Source: an uncultured Clostridia bacterium
Lineage (GTDB): Bacteria; Bacillota; Clostridia; Oscillospirales; CAG-272
DNA length: 11,139 nt
Reading direction: 5' to 3'
Assembly (NCBI GenBank): GCA_904502015.1
Contig: CAJGEA010000046.1
Location: forward strand, 1 to 11,139
Numbering within the stretch: the stretch's first letter is position 1; each line of letters starts with the position of its first letter. Of this stretch, positions 1-7,672 are shown piece by piece. The notes under the pieces are model-generated. The model was not told the origin of the DNA. It saw only the letters and a program-made list of their open reading frames with translations, and ran no database searches. A program made the translations under genes and the position numbers.

Positions 1-188
1 GCCGCGTGCGCCCACCATCAAGGGAAAAGGATACATAAGGAAAAACCGTAGGTTTTCCCTTATGCGGCGCCTCTTTTGGTACGCCGAGCCCGCAAGGGCG
101 AGGAGATCTCCCGCTGGTGGGAGAAAAGTACATAAAAACAGATATCAAACAGACAAATAAATCCAAATTTATTTAAGTTCTTGAAGTT

Positions 189-218
189 CCAAGAAACTTC
201 TTTCAAGAAGTTTCTTGG
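189..218. repeat. Perfect 14-bp inverted repeat, 2-nt spacer
   Basis: CCAAGAAACTTCTT at 189-202 is exactly complementary to AAGAAGTTTCTTGG at 205-218, with only TC between. It directly precedes the GTGCAGGGG module at 222-242. The tight spacing suits a cruciform, an RNA hairpin or a mobile repeat end better than a standard intrinsic terminator, because no T-tract follows on either strand. Confidence 0.7.
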
Positions 219-224
219 TGGGGT

Positions 225-242
225 GCAGGGGGAAACCCCTGC
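225..242. repeat. GCAGGGG hairpin module of the interspersed repeat family
   Basis: A 7-bp stem, GCAGGGG (225-231) with CCCCTGC (236-242), is closed by a GAAA loop. The surrounding GGGGTGCAGGGGG text is shared with 7643-7655 and with the right edge of the window near 11120-11132. It is a short or decayed copy of the end module of the repeat family described at 7502-7672. Confidence 0.6.
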
Positions 243-269
243 GTGGACGATCCCCCCACAATAATAGAG

Positions 270-297
270 AGAGCCCACCGCGCAAGCGGTGGGCTCT
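270..297 (-). terminator. Intrinsic terminator of the Cys-rich protein gene
   Basis: A 12-bp perfect stem (270-281 with 286-297, loop GCAA on the plus strand) begins 5 nt after the stop codon of the 303-1013 gene. In the direction of transcription it is followed by CTCTATTATTGT, which is T-rich but not a pure T run. Position and stem quality support an intrinsic terminator. Confidence 0.75.
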
Positions 298-302
298 GGC
301 TG

Positions 303-1013
303 TTATTCGAGATGCAGGCTGTCGGCGTTGAGGAATGCGTGGGCGGACAGCATGGAGTCGGTGGGGATCACGCGGGACGCACCGCAGTGGCGGCAGGTCA
401 GCTTGATGCCCTCGTCGGTCAATTCTGCCTCGTAGCGGCTCTCACCTTCGATCTCGCCATTGGCCGCCTCGCTCTCAGGGGTGGGGCTGGGCGCGTCACC
501 GTCGGTCAGCGCGGGATCGGGGTGGCAACGGCAGAAAATCTTGCCCTCGGCATCCAGATCGTTGATGACGAACATCACGATGTCTAGAATCTGGGGGTCG
601 GCCAAATCGTGCTCGTCGCCGTGGAGCGCCGAGAAATCGGTAATGCCTTGCTCCTCCAGCATATCCAGAAGCTCCAGCTCGGTGCGCGCCAGCTCGGCCT
701 TGACGTGGTTGATCTCTCCCGTAAAGCAAATGTTGATGCCCGAATAGGGGCAGGAGAGCACGAAAAGGTCATCCGAGAAGAACAAGGAGGACTTGACGGT
801 GAAGGTGTGCGGCGTGGAGCACAGCATACAGGGGACGGTGAGTCGCACAGTGCCGTCGCGGTTGTATACGATTTGCATCTCGCTGTCCGCACAGGTGCAT
901 TTGAGCTTGATGAGATCGGCCGAGAGCTTGAACAGACCGACGGCGCTCATAACGCCCGCGCCGCAATCGGGGCAACGGTAGGCAACAGTCGTGCGCTTTT
1001 CGTTCAGTAGCAT
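303..1013 (-). CDS. Cys-rich (putative zinc-binding) protein of unknown function, 236 aa
   Basis: I do not recognise the family. The protein begins with a CPDCG pair (Cys14, Cys17), followed by CTC (39, 41), CMLC (62, 65), Cys88 and Cys96, CRC (161, 163) and a C-terminal CRHCG pair (207, 210). This even spread of Cys pairs suggests zinc ribbons or knuckles, with the N- and C-terminal CxxCG pairs the best candidates. Residues 101-155 look helical and acidic, and 165-200 is an acidic, Pro/Ser/Glu-rich linker. There is no signal peptide or membrane segment, so it is probably cytoplasmic. I chose ATG 1013 because AGGAAGGA lies 9-10 nt upstream; the 47-residue in-frame extension to 1154 is low-complexity and would run through the terminator of the upstream gene. 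It is apparently a single-gene unit between two terminators. Confidence 0.75.
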   Translation of the reverse strand: MLLNEKRTTVAYRCPDCGAGVMSAVGLFKLSADLIKLKCTCADSEMQIVYNRDGTVRLTVPCMLCSTPHTFTVKSSLFFSDDLFVLSCPYSGINICFTGEINHVKAELARTELELLDMLEEQGITDFSALHGDEHDLADPQILDIVMFVINDLDAEGKIFCRCHPDPALTDGDAPSPTPESEAANGEIEGESRYEAELTDEGIKLTCRHCGASRVIPTDSMLSAHAFLNADSLHLE

Positions 1014-1069
1014 AGCGTGGATTCCTTCCTGCCCCGCGGAGGGGCGACCGCCTTTAGGGCGGGTGATGG

Positions 1070-1097
1070 GCGGCATGCTACCCATAGCGTATGCCGC
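1070..1097 (-). other. Hairpin in the 5' leader of the Cys-rich gene
   Basis: GCGGCAT (1070-1076) pairs with ATGCCGC (1091-1097), and an inner GCTA/TAGC pair closes a CCCA loop (UGGG in the transcript) with a 2-nt bulge. It lies about 57 nt upstream of the start codon, between the preceding terminator and the ribosome binding site. I could not identify a convincing promoter in 1014-1134. Its function is unknown. Confidence 0.45.
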
Positions 1098-1134
1098 AGA
1101 GGGACGTGGGGTGCTTCTGTATTTCGTATTAAGA

Positions 1135-1161
1135 GGGGCTGTTGCCGTTGGCAACAGCCCC
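1135..1161 (-). terminator. Intrinsic terminator of the PPIC/SurA-like gene
   Basis: GGGGCTGTTGCC (1135-1146) and GGCAACAGCCCC (1150-1161) form a perfect 12-bp stem with a 3-nt loop, 38 nt after the stop codon of the 1200-2996 gene. The transcript continues TCTTAATAC, a weak T-tract, so termination may be incomplete and some read-through into the Cys-rich gene is possible. Confidence 0.65.
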
Positions 1162-1199
1162 GTGGGCGGAATGACCCGCTCGTATGAAAGGGTAGGGAA

Positions 1200-2996
1200 T
1201 CAGGCAGCGGTCTCGGCGTCGGTAGCAGCCTCGGTAGCAGCCTCGGTAGCGGCCTCAGTGGTAGCCTCGGTAGCGGCCTCGGTAGTAGCGGAGGTGGTTG
1301 CCTCAGTGGTGGCAGAGGTGGTCTCCTCAGCGTGATCATGGCCCTCGTGCGAGTAGTCAACGGTTACGTTGTACTTCTCAACGGCAGCCTCAAACCAGTC
1401 GTTCAGCTTATCGCTTGCCACTTTCTCGCGGCCGTTGGCGATCCAGGTCTCCTCGTTCTCACCGTCAAAGAGGACGATGTAGTTGCCGCTCTTTTCGGTC
1501 TTGATGTTGGCGATGTCGCCCTTCTTGCGGCCCTCGGCATACAGCCACTCGCCCAGCTTCTCGTCCACACCCGACTCGGAGATCTTCTCCTTGAGGTCGG
1601 CGGAGGTGCCGGCGGCGTACTTCTCAACCAGCTCGGCGAACTTCTCGGCGGTGGGATCCTTCTCAAACTCGGCGAACATGGCCTCAGCCTTCTGTACGGC
1701 GGTCTGTGCGTTCTCAACCTTGGTCTTGTCGTCGTCGGTCAGAAGCAGGTAGTAAGCGTTCTTGGTCTTCTCCTCGTCCAGAACCATGACCTTGTCTACG
1801 CAGTACCAGATGTTGGTGGTCACCTTGGTGGTAGAGGAGGAGGAAGAAGAGGAGGAGCTGGTGGTCTCGGAGGTGATGACCTTGTAGTCACCTGCCTTGC
1901 GACCGTCGCCAAACAGCCACTTCTGCAGGTCGGTAGCGTCCTTGGAGGTGGGATCGGTGTAGGCTGCCGAGCCAGTGTCGTAGACCTTGCCGAGCTCGGT
2001 GGTCAGGCTGGTGTTGATGCCGGTCACGATGGCGTAAGCGGCCTTCTCGTAGTCGGTGGTCTGCTTATCGGTGAAGACCTCCTTATCCTCGGTCAGCTTG
2101 TGGATGGCCATCAGCGTGGTCTTAACGTTGGCACGGGTGGTGTCCTTGCCTGCCTCGTCGGTGACGTTTGCCTTGGTGATCTTCTCCTCGTAGAGCTTCG
2201 AGAAGTTCTGCTCAACGAAATACTCAACGATGACGGCCTTTACCTCGTCGGCGGTCTTGCACTTCTCGATGTCTTCCTTCATGGAGTTGTTGACCAGCTT
2301 GTAGTAAGTGTACTTGGTGGTGTAGAAGTCACCCTTGTTCTCGTCGCGGTACTTCTCGATTTCGGAGAGCTCGGTCGCGTCCTTGTACTCCTCAAAGAGC
2401 TCCTCGGCGTACTCGATGCCCACGTAGTACCAGGTCATAGCCTCGCGCAGAACCTTCTCGGTTACGCCCGTGCCAACCCACTTACTCAGGTACTTGGAGA
2501 AGGTCACGTCGTTGGCCTTGGCGGTCTCCTTCAGGCCCTCGACGTAGGTGTCAACGTCAGCCTTGGTGGACTCAACGAGGGAGTCATACTTGCCCTCCTC
2601 GCGTGCGCCCTCGCAGTAAGCCAGGTACTGCTCGGCGTAGTTGTAAGCACCCTCGTCAAACGAGTCGGTGTTGGCGTAGGAGGGAAGGGCGGCGTTGATG
2701 TAGGACTGTACGTTGGGATACATTTTGGTGATGCCGTAGTAGTCCTGCATCATACCGTACTGGTAGTACATGTACTCGGTGTAGAGCTGGTTCTGAGCCA
2801 CGTGGTAGCGGTAGACGTCCAGGTGGTTCTCGGTGATCTTGTAGTTGTTACTCTTGGCGGCGGTGTCAAAGTGGCCGATGATACCGATCGAGTCGATGAG
2901 GGAGTAGCCCAGAATGACTACAACCAGAACGAGAGACACGATCAGGATGAGCGACACGTAAGGGAAGCCGCGCTTGGCAGTTGCTTTCTGGTTCAT
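1200..2996 (-). CDS. Membrane-anchored PPIC/SurA-like foldase, 598 aa
   Basis: This is probably an extracytoplasmic peptidyl-prolyl isomerase-type chaperone, but divergent. Residues 12-38 form one transmembrane helix after a basic MNQKATAKRG start, giving an N-in, C-out anchor without a lipobox. Residues 50-215 are helical and resemble a SurA N-terminal chaperone domain. Two parvulin-like units follow: about 228-405 begins YTYYKLV and contains WLFGDGRKAGD; about 413-512 begins NAYYLLL and contains EWLYAEGRKKGD, then GNYIVLF, matching the end of PPIC domains. A nine-Ser run (380-388) interrupts the first unit. The tail is a HEGHDH patch (550-555) and about 40 residues of Thr/Ala/Glu repeats. 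ATG 2996 is chosen because AAAGGA lies 9 nt upstream; an extension to 3029 lacks this. The family assignment rests on domain layout and motifs, so enzymatic activity is uncertain. Confidence 0.72.
   Translation of the reverse strand: MNQKATAKRGFPYVSLILIVSLVLVVVILGYSLIDSIGIIGHFDTAAKSNNYKITENHLDVYRYHVAQNQLYTEYMYYQYGMMQDYYGITKMYPNVQSYINAALPSYANTDSFDEGAYNYAEQYLAYCEGAREEGKYDSLVESTKADVDTYVEGLKETAKANDVTFSKYLSKWVGTGVTEKVLREAMTWYYVGIEYAEELFEEYKDATELSEIEKYRDENKGDFYTTKYTYYKLVNNSMKEDIEKCKTADEVKAVIVEYFVEQNFSKLYEEKITKANVTDEAGKDTTRANVKTTLMAIHKLTEDKEVFTDKQTTDYEKAAYAIVTGINTSLTTELGKVYDTGSAAYTDPTSKDATDLQKWLFGDGRKAGDYKVITSETTSSSSSSSSSTTKVTTNIWYCVDKVMVLDEEKTKNAYYLLLTDDDKTKVENAQTAVQKAEAMFAEFEKDPTAEKFAELVEKYAAGTSADLKEKISESGVDEKLGEWLYAEGRKKGDIANIKTEKSGNYIVLFDGENEETWIANGREKVASDKLNDWFEAAVEKYNVTVDYSHEGHDHAEETTSATTEATTSATTEAATEATTEAATEAATEAATDAETAA
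1228..1323 (-). repeat. 12-bp tandem repeat encoding the Thr/Ala/Glu tail
   Basis: Eight units of 12 bp lie in register, with plus-strand consensus GCCTCGGTAGYR. The first five units are close matches and the last three more diverged. Each encodes a four-residue ATEA-type block in the C-terminal tail of the foldase-like protein. The period is a multiple of three, so a change in copy number would lengthen or shorten the tail without a frameshift. Confidence 0.8.
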
Positions 2997-3100
2997 TGTC
3001 GAAAATCCTTTCTTTTTGGCGCATCCCACGGGGGAGACGCGAGGTTGCGTTCGCTCGGTTGCCGTTTCCGAAAAAAGGCATACGACCGAACAATACTCAT

Positions 3101-3106
3101 ATTATA
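3101..3106 (-). promoter_or_regulatory. Possible -10 box for the PPIC/SurA-like gene
   Basis: A perfect TATAAT reads on the minus strand about 105 nt upstream of the start codon. No good -35 hexamer lies at 16-18 nt; the upstream sequence is simply AT-rich. The placement just after the RNase J gene suits an independent promoter, but the support is a single box. Confidence 0.4.
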
Positions 3107-3141
3107 CCGCTATTTCATGATGAATTTATGAACAAGACGTG

Positions 3142-3176
3142 AATCGGGGTAAAATTTTCTGTTATTTACCCCAATT
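3142..3176 (-). terminator. Hairpin downstream of RNase J, possible weak terminator
   Basis: On the minus strand the arms form a 12-bp stem with one G-U pair and an 11-nt loop, starting 40 nt after the RNase J stop. The sequence after the stem (CACGTCTTG) is not T-rich. The T-run (TTTTTTT) lies on the other side, so the terminator shape is better when read on the plus strand, where no gene precedes it. Confidence 0.35.
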
Positions 3177-3216
3177 TTTTTATAAAAATCATCCGATTCG
3201 CGGGAATTATGGGGGG

Positions 3217-5433
<2,217 letters not shown>

Positions 5434-5454
5434 TATTGTAGCTTGATTTCCTTT

Positions 5455-5495
5455 CCGTCCCCCGAAAGACGTGTCGGGCGAGCCGCGGGGGACGG
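5455..5495 (-). promoter_or_regulatory. 10-bp stem abutting the RNase J Shine-Dalgarno
   Basis: On the minus strand CCGTCCCCCG (5486-5495) pairs perfectly with CGGGGGACGG (5455-5464) across a 21-nt loop. The 3' arm is directly followed by AAAGGA (5449-5454). An alternative short helix, CCCGA with TCGGG, would use part of the same 3' arm, so two folds compete next to the ribosome binding site. A role in translation control is inferred. Confidence 0.5.
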
Positions 5496-5551
5496 GCGGC
5501 GCGCCGTGAGCGTATCGTGAACCGTGAATGCCCGTCTCAATGCGGGCGCAC

Positions 5552-5590
5552 GGAAAAAGATTCCTGTCCCGCGGGGATTCCCGAGGGACA
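5552..5590 (-). terminator. Terminator-like hairpin inside the RNase J leader
   Basis: TGTCCC and GGGACA (5585-5590 with 5565-5570) enclose a second helix, CGGG with CCCG, separated by a 1x1 mismatch. The minus-strand transcript continues GGAATCTTTTTCC, giving a five-T tract about 5 nt after the stem. It lies about 290 nt after the predicted start site and 130 nt before the ATG, so it could be an attenuator or the 3' end of a small RNA of about 320 nt. Confidence 0.5.
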
Positions 5591-5882
5591 AGAATGATGG
5601 ATTATGTTGAGAGAGGGAAACGTGAAAAATCGCCCGTCAAGGTACAAAAGGGCATAGCTTCCCCATAGGGCGGTTTCGCGGAGAAACCGCAAACCGCACG
5701 TTGCACCGTAAAAACCGCATTTGGCGTCGGGCGTGTGGGGCTCGGCGCGGCATCGGGACTCAAGACGTTCCACCCAATGCTCCATCGAAATGGGGTTTCT
5801 GCGCGGTGCGGCATTCCCGTGTCGCGGTCACGCCGTCGGGGCGTGGAACAAGGAATGCGATCCGAACACAAACATCTTATCT

Positions 5883-5911
5883 ATTATACACCATTTCCGT
5901 CCCGTTGTCAA
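5883..5911 (-). promoter_or_regulatory. Consensus sigmaA promoter upstream of RNase J
   Basis: The minus strand reads TTGACA (5906-5911), a 17-nt spacer, then TATAAT (5883-5888), which is a perfect match to the housekeeping consensus. It lies just after the stop codon of the small tail-anchored protein and about 440 nt before the RNase J start. Transcription should begin near 5876. Confidence 0.85.
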
Positions 5912-5949
5912 CAGGTTGCGGGAATTTTCTGCCGCCAGGCAAAAGGGAA

Positions 5950-6249
5950 TTAAAGAAGATGCAACAGCAGGAAGAGAATCCCCGTGCTCCCTCCGCCGCA
6001 AAGAAGTCCTGCCGTGAACCAGAAAAATCCCCCGCGGCGGGCCTTGGGCCTTGTCTGCGCGGGCGGCGCGGGCACGAGCCGCTCCCGCGGCAGACTTCGC
6101 TCCAGTATGCGGTTGGCCTCGCGGATCATATCCTGCTCGCTGGCTCCGTCCCCCTCGGCCTCTCGCCGCATGACGAAATAAGCCTCTTCAAAAACGCGGC
6201 TGTCCCGCGTGCGCACAACGATCATGCGCTTTTGTGCTCCCCGAATCAT
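5950..6249 (-). CDS. Small tail-anchored hypothetical protein, 99 aa
   Basis: I do not recognise a named family. Residues 9-50 form a compact, charged domain with the pattern MIVVRTRDSRVFEEAYFVMR, then an amphipathic helix DMIREANRILE. Residues 51-72 are a Pro/Arg-rich basic linker, and 73-99 are a hydrophobic helix with a Gly-rich centre at the extreme C-terminus. This suggests a tail-anchored protein with a cytoplasmic head. ATG 6249 follows AGGAGG by 6 nt, so both start and gene look real. It begins 48 nt after the spmB stop and may be co-transcribed with spmAB, although a TATAAT in the gap could give it its own promoter. A link to sporulation is inferred from position only. Confidence 0.78.
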   Translation of the reverse strand: MIRGAQKRMIVVRTRDSRVFEEAYFVMRREAEGDGASEQDMIREANRILERSLPRERLVPAPPAQTRPKARRGGFFWFTAGLLCGGGSTGILFLLLHLL

Positions 6250-6280
6250 AGACTACCTCCTCATTGGGTTGATGCAGTCT

Positions 6281-6286
6281 ATTATA
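6281..6286 (-). promoter_or_regulatory. Possible -10 box before the small tail-anchored gene
   Basis: TATAAT reads on the minus strand in the 48-nt gap after spmB, about 32 nt upstream of ATG 6249. The hexamer 17 nt upstream is TTTAAG, a 3-of-6 match overlapping the end of spmB. The evidence is one good box with a poor partner. Confidence 0.35.
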
Positions 6287-6297
6287 GCCCGCCATGC

Positions 6298-6840
6298 TCA
6301 TGTCTTAAACAGAATACGGCAAACAAGGCAGGAAAAGGTCACGCAAAACGCCATGACCGCCAGCGCGCAGGGCAGGGCGTAGCGGGTGCGTCGGATGCCC
6401 ACCGAGGAAAAGTACACCGACAGCACGTACACCGCCGTGTCCGACGAGCCCATGATGACGGCGGCGCACAGGGCGGGGAAGGCGTCTGCCCCCAGCGACG
6501 CCATGAGATCCTTGAACACCGCCAGCGAGGCACTTCCCGAAAACGGGCGTGTCAGGAGAAGGGGGGCGAGCTCGGAGGGGATGCCCACCCGCCCCATCAC
6601 GGGGGCGAGCAGATTCCCGAGCAGATCGAGAAGTCCCGATGCCCGCAGCATGCCCACCCCGCACAGCATGGCGCATAGGGTGGGGAGCAGGCGCACGGCG
6701 GTGGACAGCCCCTCCCGTGCTCCCTCGGTAAAGATCCCAAAATAGTCCTGCCGTCCGCTCAGCAGGATGACACCGCAGGCCACGATCACGAGGGGAATTA
6801 CCCATGCGGCAGCCGCGGATAGAATGTCGGATAGGCCCAC
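6298..6840 (-). CDS. spmB: Spore maturation protein B (SpmB), 180 aa
   Basis: An integral membrane protein of the nucleoside-recognition (Gate) superfamily. With SpmA it is needed in Bacillus for normal dehydration of the spore core and hence heat resistance; the transported species is not established. Hydrophobic helices lie at about 8-28, 44-66, 119-145 and 155-178. Family motifs include LTRPFSGSASLAVF (96-109) and MGSSDTAVYVLSVYFSSVGI (130-149). The start is GTG at 6840, 8 nt after AGGAGG and 5 nt after the spmA stop, indicating tight coupling. A longer in-frame open frame reaching 7290 is an out-of-frame reading of spmA and is not protein-like. The length matches the usual 175-180 residues. 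Confidence 0.95.
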   Translation of the reverse strand: MGLSDILSAAAAWVIPLVIVACGVILLSGRQDYFGIFTEGAREGLSTAVRLLPTLCAMLCGVGMLRASGLLDLLGNLLAPVMGRVGIPSELAPLLLTRPFSGSASLAVFKDLMASLGADAFPALCAAVIMGSSDTAVYVLSVYFSSVGIRRTRYALPCALAVMAFCVTFSCLVCRILFKT

Positions 6841-6845
6841 GGCGG

Positions 6846-7433
6846 CTACCTCCTGCGCGCGCCGACGCCGCGAAGCCCTCGCGTCAGGAGCAGGGCAAGG
6901 GCGGCCGAGCAGAGGGAGGTGATCCACACGGCCCCCACCACGGCAAAGGGATTGGCCGATCCTGCCTCCTCCCGCATGACGATGATGGTGGAGGGTACGA
7001 CCGACACCGAGGCGGTGTTGAGCACCGCCAGCGTGATCATGTCGCCCGAGGCGCGGTCGGGGGTGGGATTGATGCCTTGGAGCTTTTGCATGGCGCGCAG
7101 AGCCAGAGGGGTGGCGGCGTTGCCCAGCCCCAGCAGATTGGCGCTGACATTGGCGCAGATGTCCTCCGCGCCCTCGCCGCTCGCCCATGCGTCGGGGAAA
7201 AAGAAGTGGATCAGCGGGCGCATCAGCCACGAGAGCATCCGCATCACCCCCGCCTCGCGGAGCACCGCCATCACGCCGCTCCAGAAGCACATCATGCCCG
7301 CCAGAGACAGCGTAAGGTTGACCGCCCCCGAAACGGCGTCCAGCACGGCGCCGCCCAGTGCCTCGCCCCGCCCGAGGATGACCGCCGCCGCGGTGGCCAG
7401 CACGGCCATGACGCCGAATATTTTTCCTAACAT
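6846..7433 (-). CDS. spmA: Spore maturation protein A (SpmA), 195 aa
   Basis: Partner of SpmB, of the same Gate membrane-protein superfamily, and acting in spore core dehydration in Bacillus. The signature NLLGLGNAATPLALRAMQ (99-116) is intact, as is the later block STIIVMREEAGSANPF (148-163). Hydrophobic helices span about 5-20, 36-58, 138-152 and 163-184. I chose ATG 7433 because GGGAGG lies 7 nt upstream; an in-frame ATG at 7448 has no ribosome binding site, and the GGGAGG would lie inside its coding region. It leads a tight spmA-spmB pair, possibly continuing into the small tail-anchored gene. In Bacillus the pair is expressed in the mother cell under sigmaE; I could not identify a sigmaE promoter here. 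Confidence 0.95.
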   Translation of the reverse strand: MLGKIFGVMAVLATAAAVILGRGEALGGAVLDAVSGAVNLTLSLAGMMCFWSGVMAVLREAGVMRMLSWLMRPLIHFFFPDAWASGEGAEDICANVSANLLGLGNAATPLALRAMQKLQGINPTPDRASGDMITLAVLNTASVSVVPSTIIVMREEAGSANPFAVVGAVWITSLCSAALALLLTRGLRGVGARRR

Positions 7434-7476
7434 ACGTTGTCCTCCCATCTTGCGGGGATTGCCCCCGTTATTTTGT

Positions 7477-7506
7477 AATGTAGCCTTGCTTGTGATTTGC
7501 GTTCAA
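7477..7506 (-). promoter_or_regulatory. Possible promoter for spmA
   Basis: The minus strand reads TTGAAC (7501-7506), an 18-nt spacer and TACATT (7477-7482), each matching 4 of 6 consensus bases. The -35 overlaps the edge of repeat copy A. The match is modest, and spmA would more usually have a sporulation sigma promoter. Confidence 0.25.
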
Positions 7507-7672
7507 ATTTGGATTTGTGCCTGCGGCACAGCTTTGGCTCGGGGATGGGTATCCCGCGCCAAGCATTTCACCCGAAGGCGAGGTGTTTCAAATTTGGATT
7601 TATCGGTCTGATAGAATTTGTATACTCGCCCGGGTGCTAAGGGGGGTGCAGGGGGCAAAGCCCCCTGCACCT
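7502..7672 (+). repeat. Interspersed hairpin-rich repeat, copy A
   Basis: About 170 bp with clear similarity to the right edge of the window (copy B, 10862-11139). Shared blocks in order are: TTCAAATT, a GC hairpin with TGC loop (7516-7530), GCTTTGGCTCGGG, GGGTATC, TTCACCCGA, TTTCAAATTTGG with TTTATCGG, GAATTTGT, and an end hairpin. The end hairpin (7645-7671) has a 12-bp stem, GGTGCAGGGGGC with GCCCCCTGCACC, and an AAA loop. Flanks do not show an obvious target duplication. No gene is encoded, so this is a non-autonomous or structural repeat of unknown kind. Confidence 0.75.

Larger units (their letters stand above)
1..269. other. Gene-free repeat and hairpin-rich intergenic stretch
   Basis: I see no credible gene here. 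The stretch lies downstream of the terminator of the Cys-rich gene. It holds an imperfect 13-bp hairpin at 35-63 (one A/C mismatch, loop GTA), a perfect 14-bp inverted repeat at 189-218, and a small GAAA-loop hairpin at 225-242 carrying the GGGGTGCAGGGGG module seen elsewhere in the window. The 72-codon open frame on the minus strand here consists of this repeat material and has no ribosome binding site, so I do not call it. Confidence 0.6.
5434..5876 (-). promoter_or_regulatory. Long structured 5' leader of RNase J
   Basis: This gene-free stretch runs from the predicted start site, just after TATAAT, to the RNase J ATG. On the minus strand it folds into several helices: GCATTCC/GGAATGC (5852-5858 with 5811-5817) enclosing CACGCC/GGCGTG (5829-5834 with 5840-5845); CCAT-TTCG-ATGG with a UUCG tetraloop (5782-5793); GCGGTTT/AAACCGC (5670-5690); a terminator-like hairpin (5565-5590); and a 10-bp stem abutting the Shine-Dalgarno (5455-5495). 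I see no signature of RNase P, tmRNA, SRP or 6S RNA. Open frames here lack ribosome binding sites. It could be a regulatory leader, a separate small RNA, or both. Confidence 0.55.

Noticed and set aside
1332..3131. 599-codon plus-strand open frame opposite the foldase-like gene
   Set aside because: It is the reverse complement of a well-supported gene. The product is a monotonous Leu/Val/Gly-rich chain with no recognisable domain and no ribosome binding site; it arises from GC-biased third codon positions.
5602..5871. 89-codon open frame in the RNase J leader, and a 15-codon frame starting at the predicted transcription start
   Set aside because: Neither has a ribosome binding site. The 89-codon product is Pro/Arg/Cys-rich without domain features, and the region is better explained as structured RNA. 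A leaderless short peptide cannot be excluded, but nothing supports it.
5434..5876. Housekeeping RNA gene (RNase P, tmRNA, SRP or 6S) upstream of RNase J
   Set aside because: None of the conserved cores I would expect, such as a tmRNA-like end or an SRP GNAR/GGAA tip with its flanking helix, could be found.
6841..7290. N-terminal extension of SpmB by 150 codons
   Set aside because: This part is spmA read in another frame (Arg/His/Gly-rich). SpmB is the normal family length from GTG 6840, which has AGGAGG 8 nt upstream.
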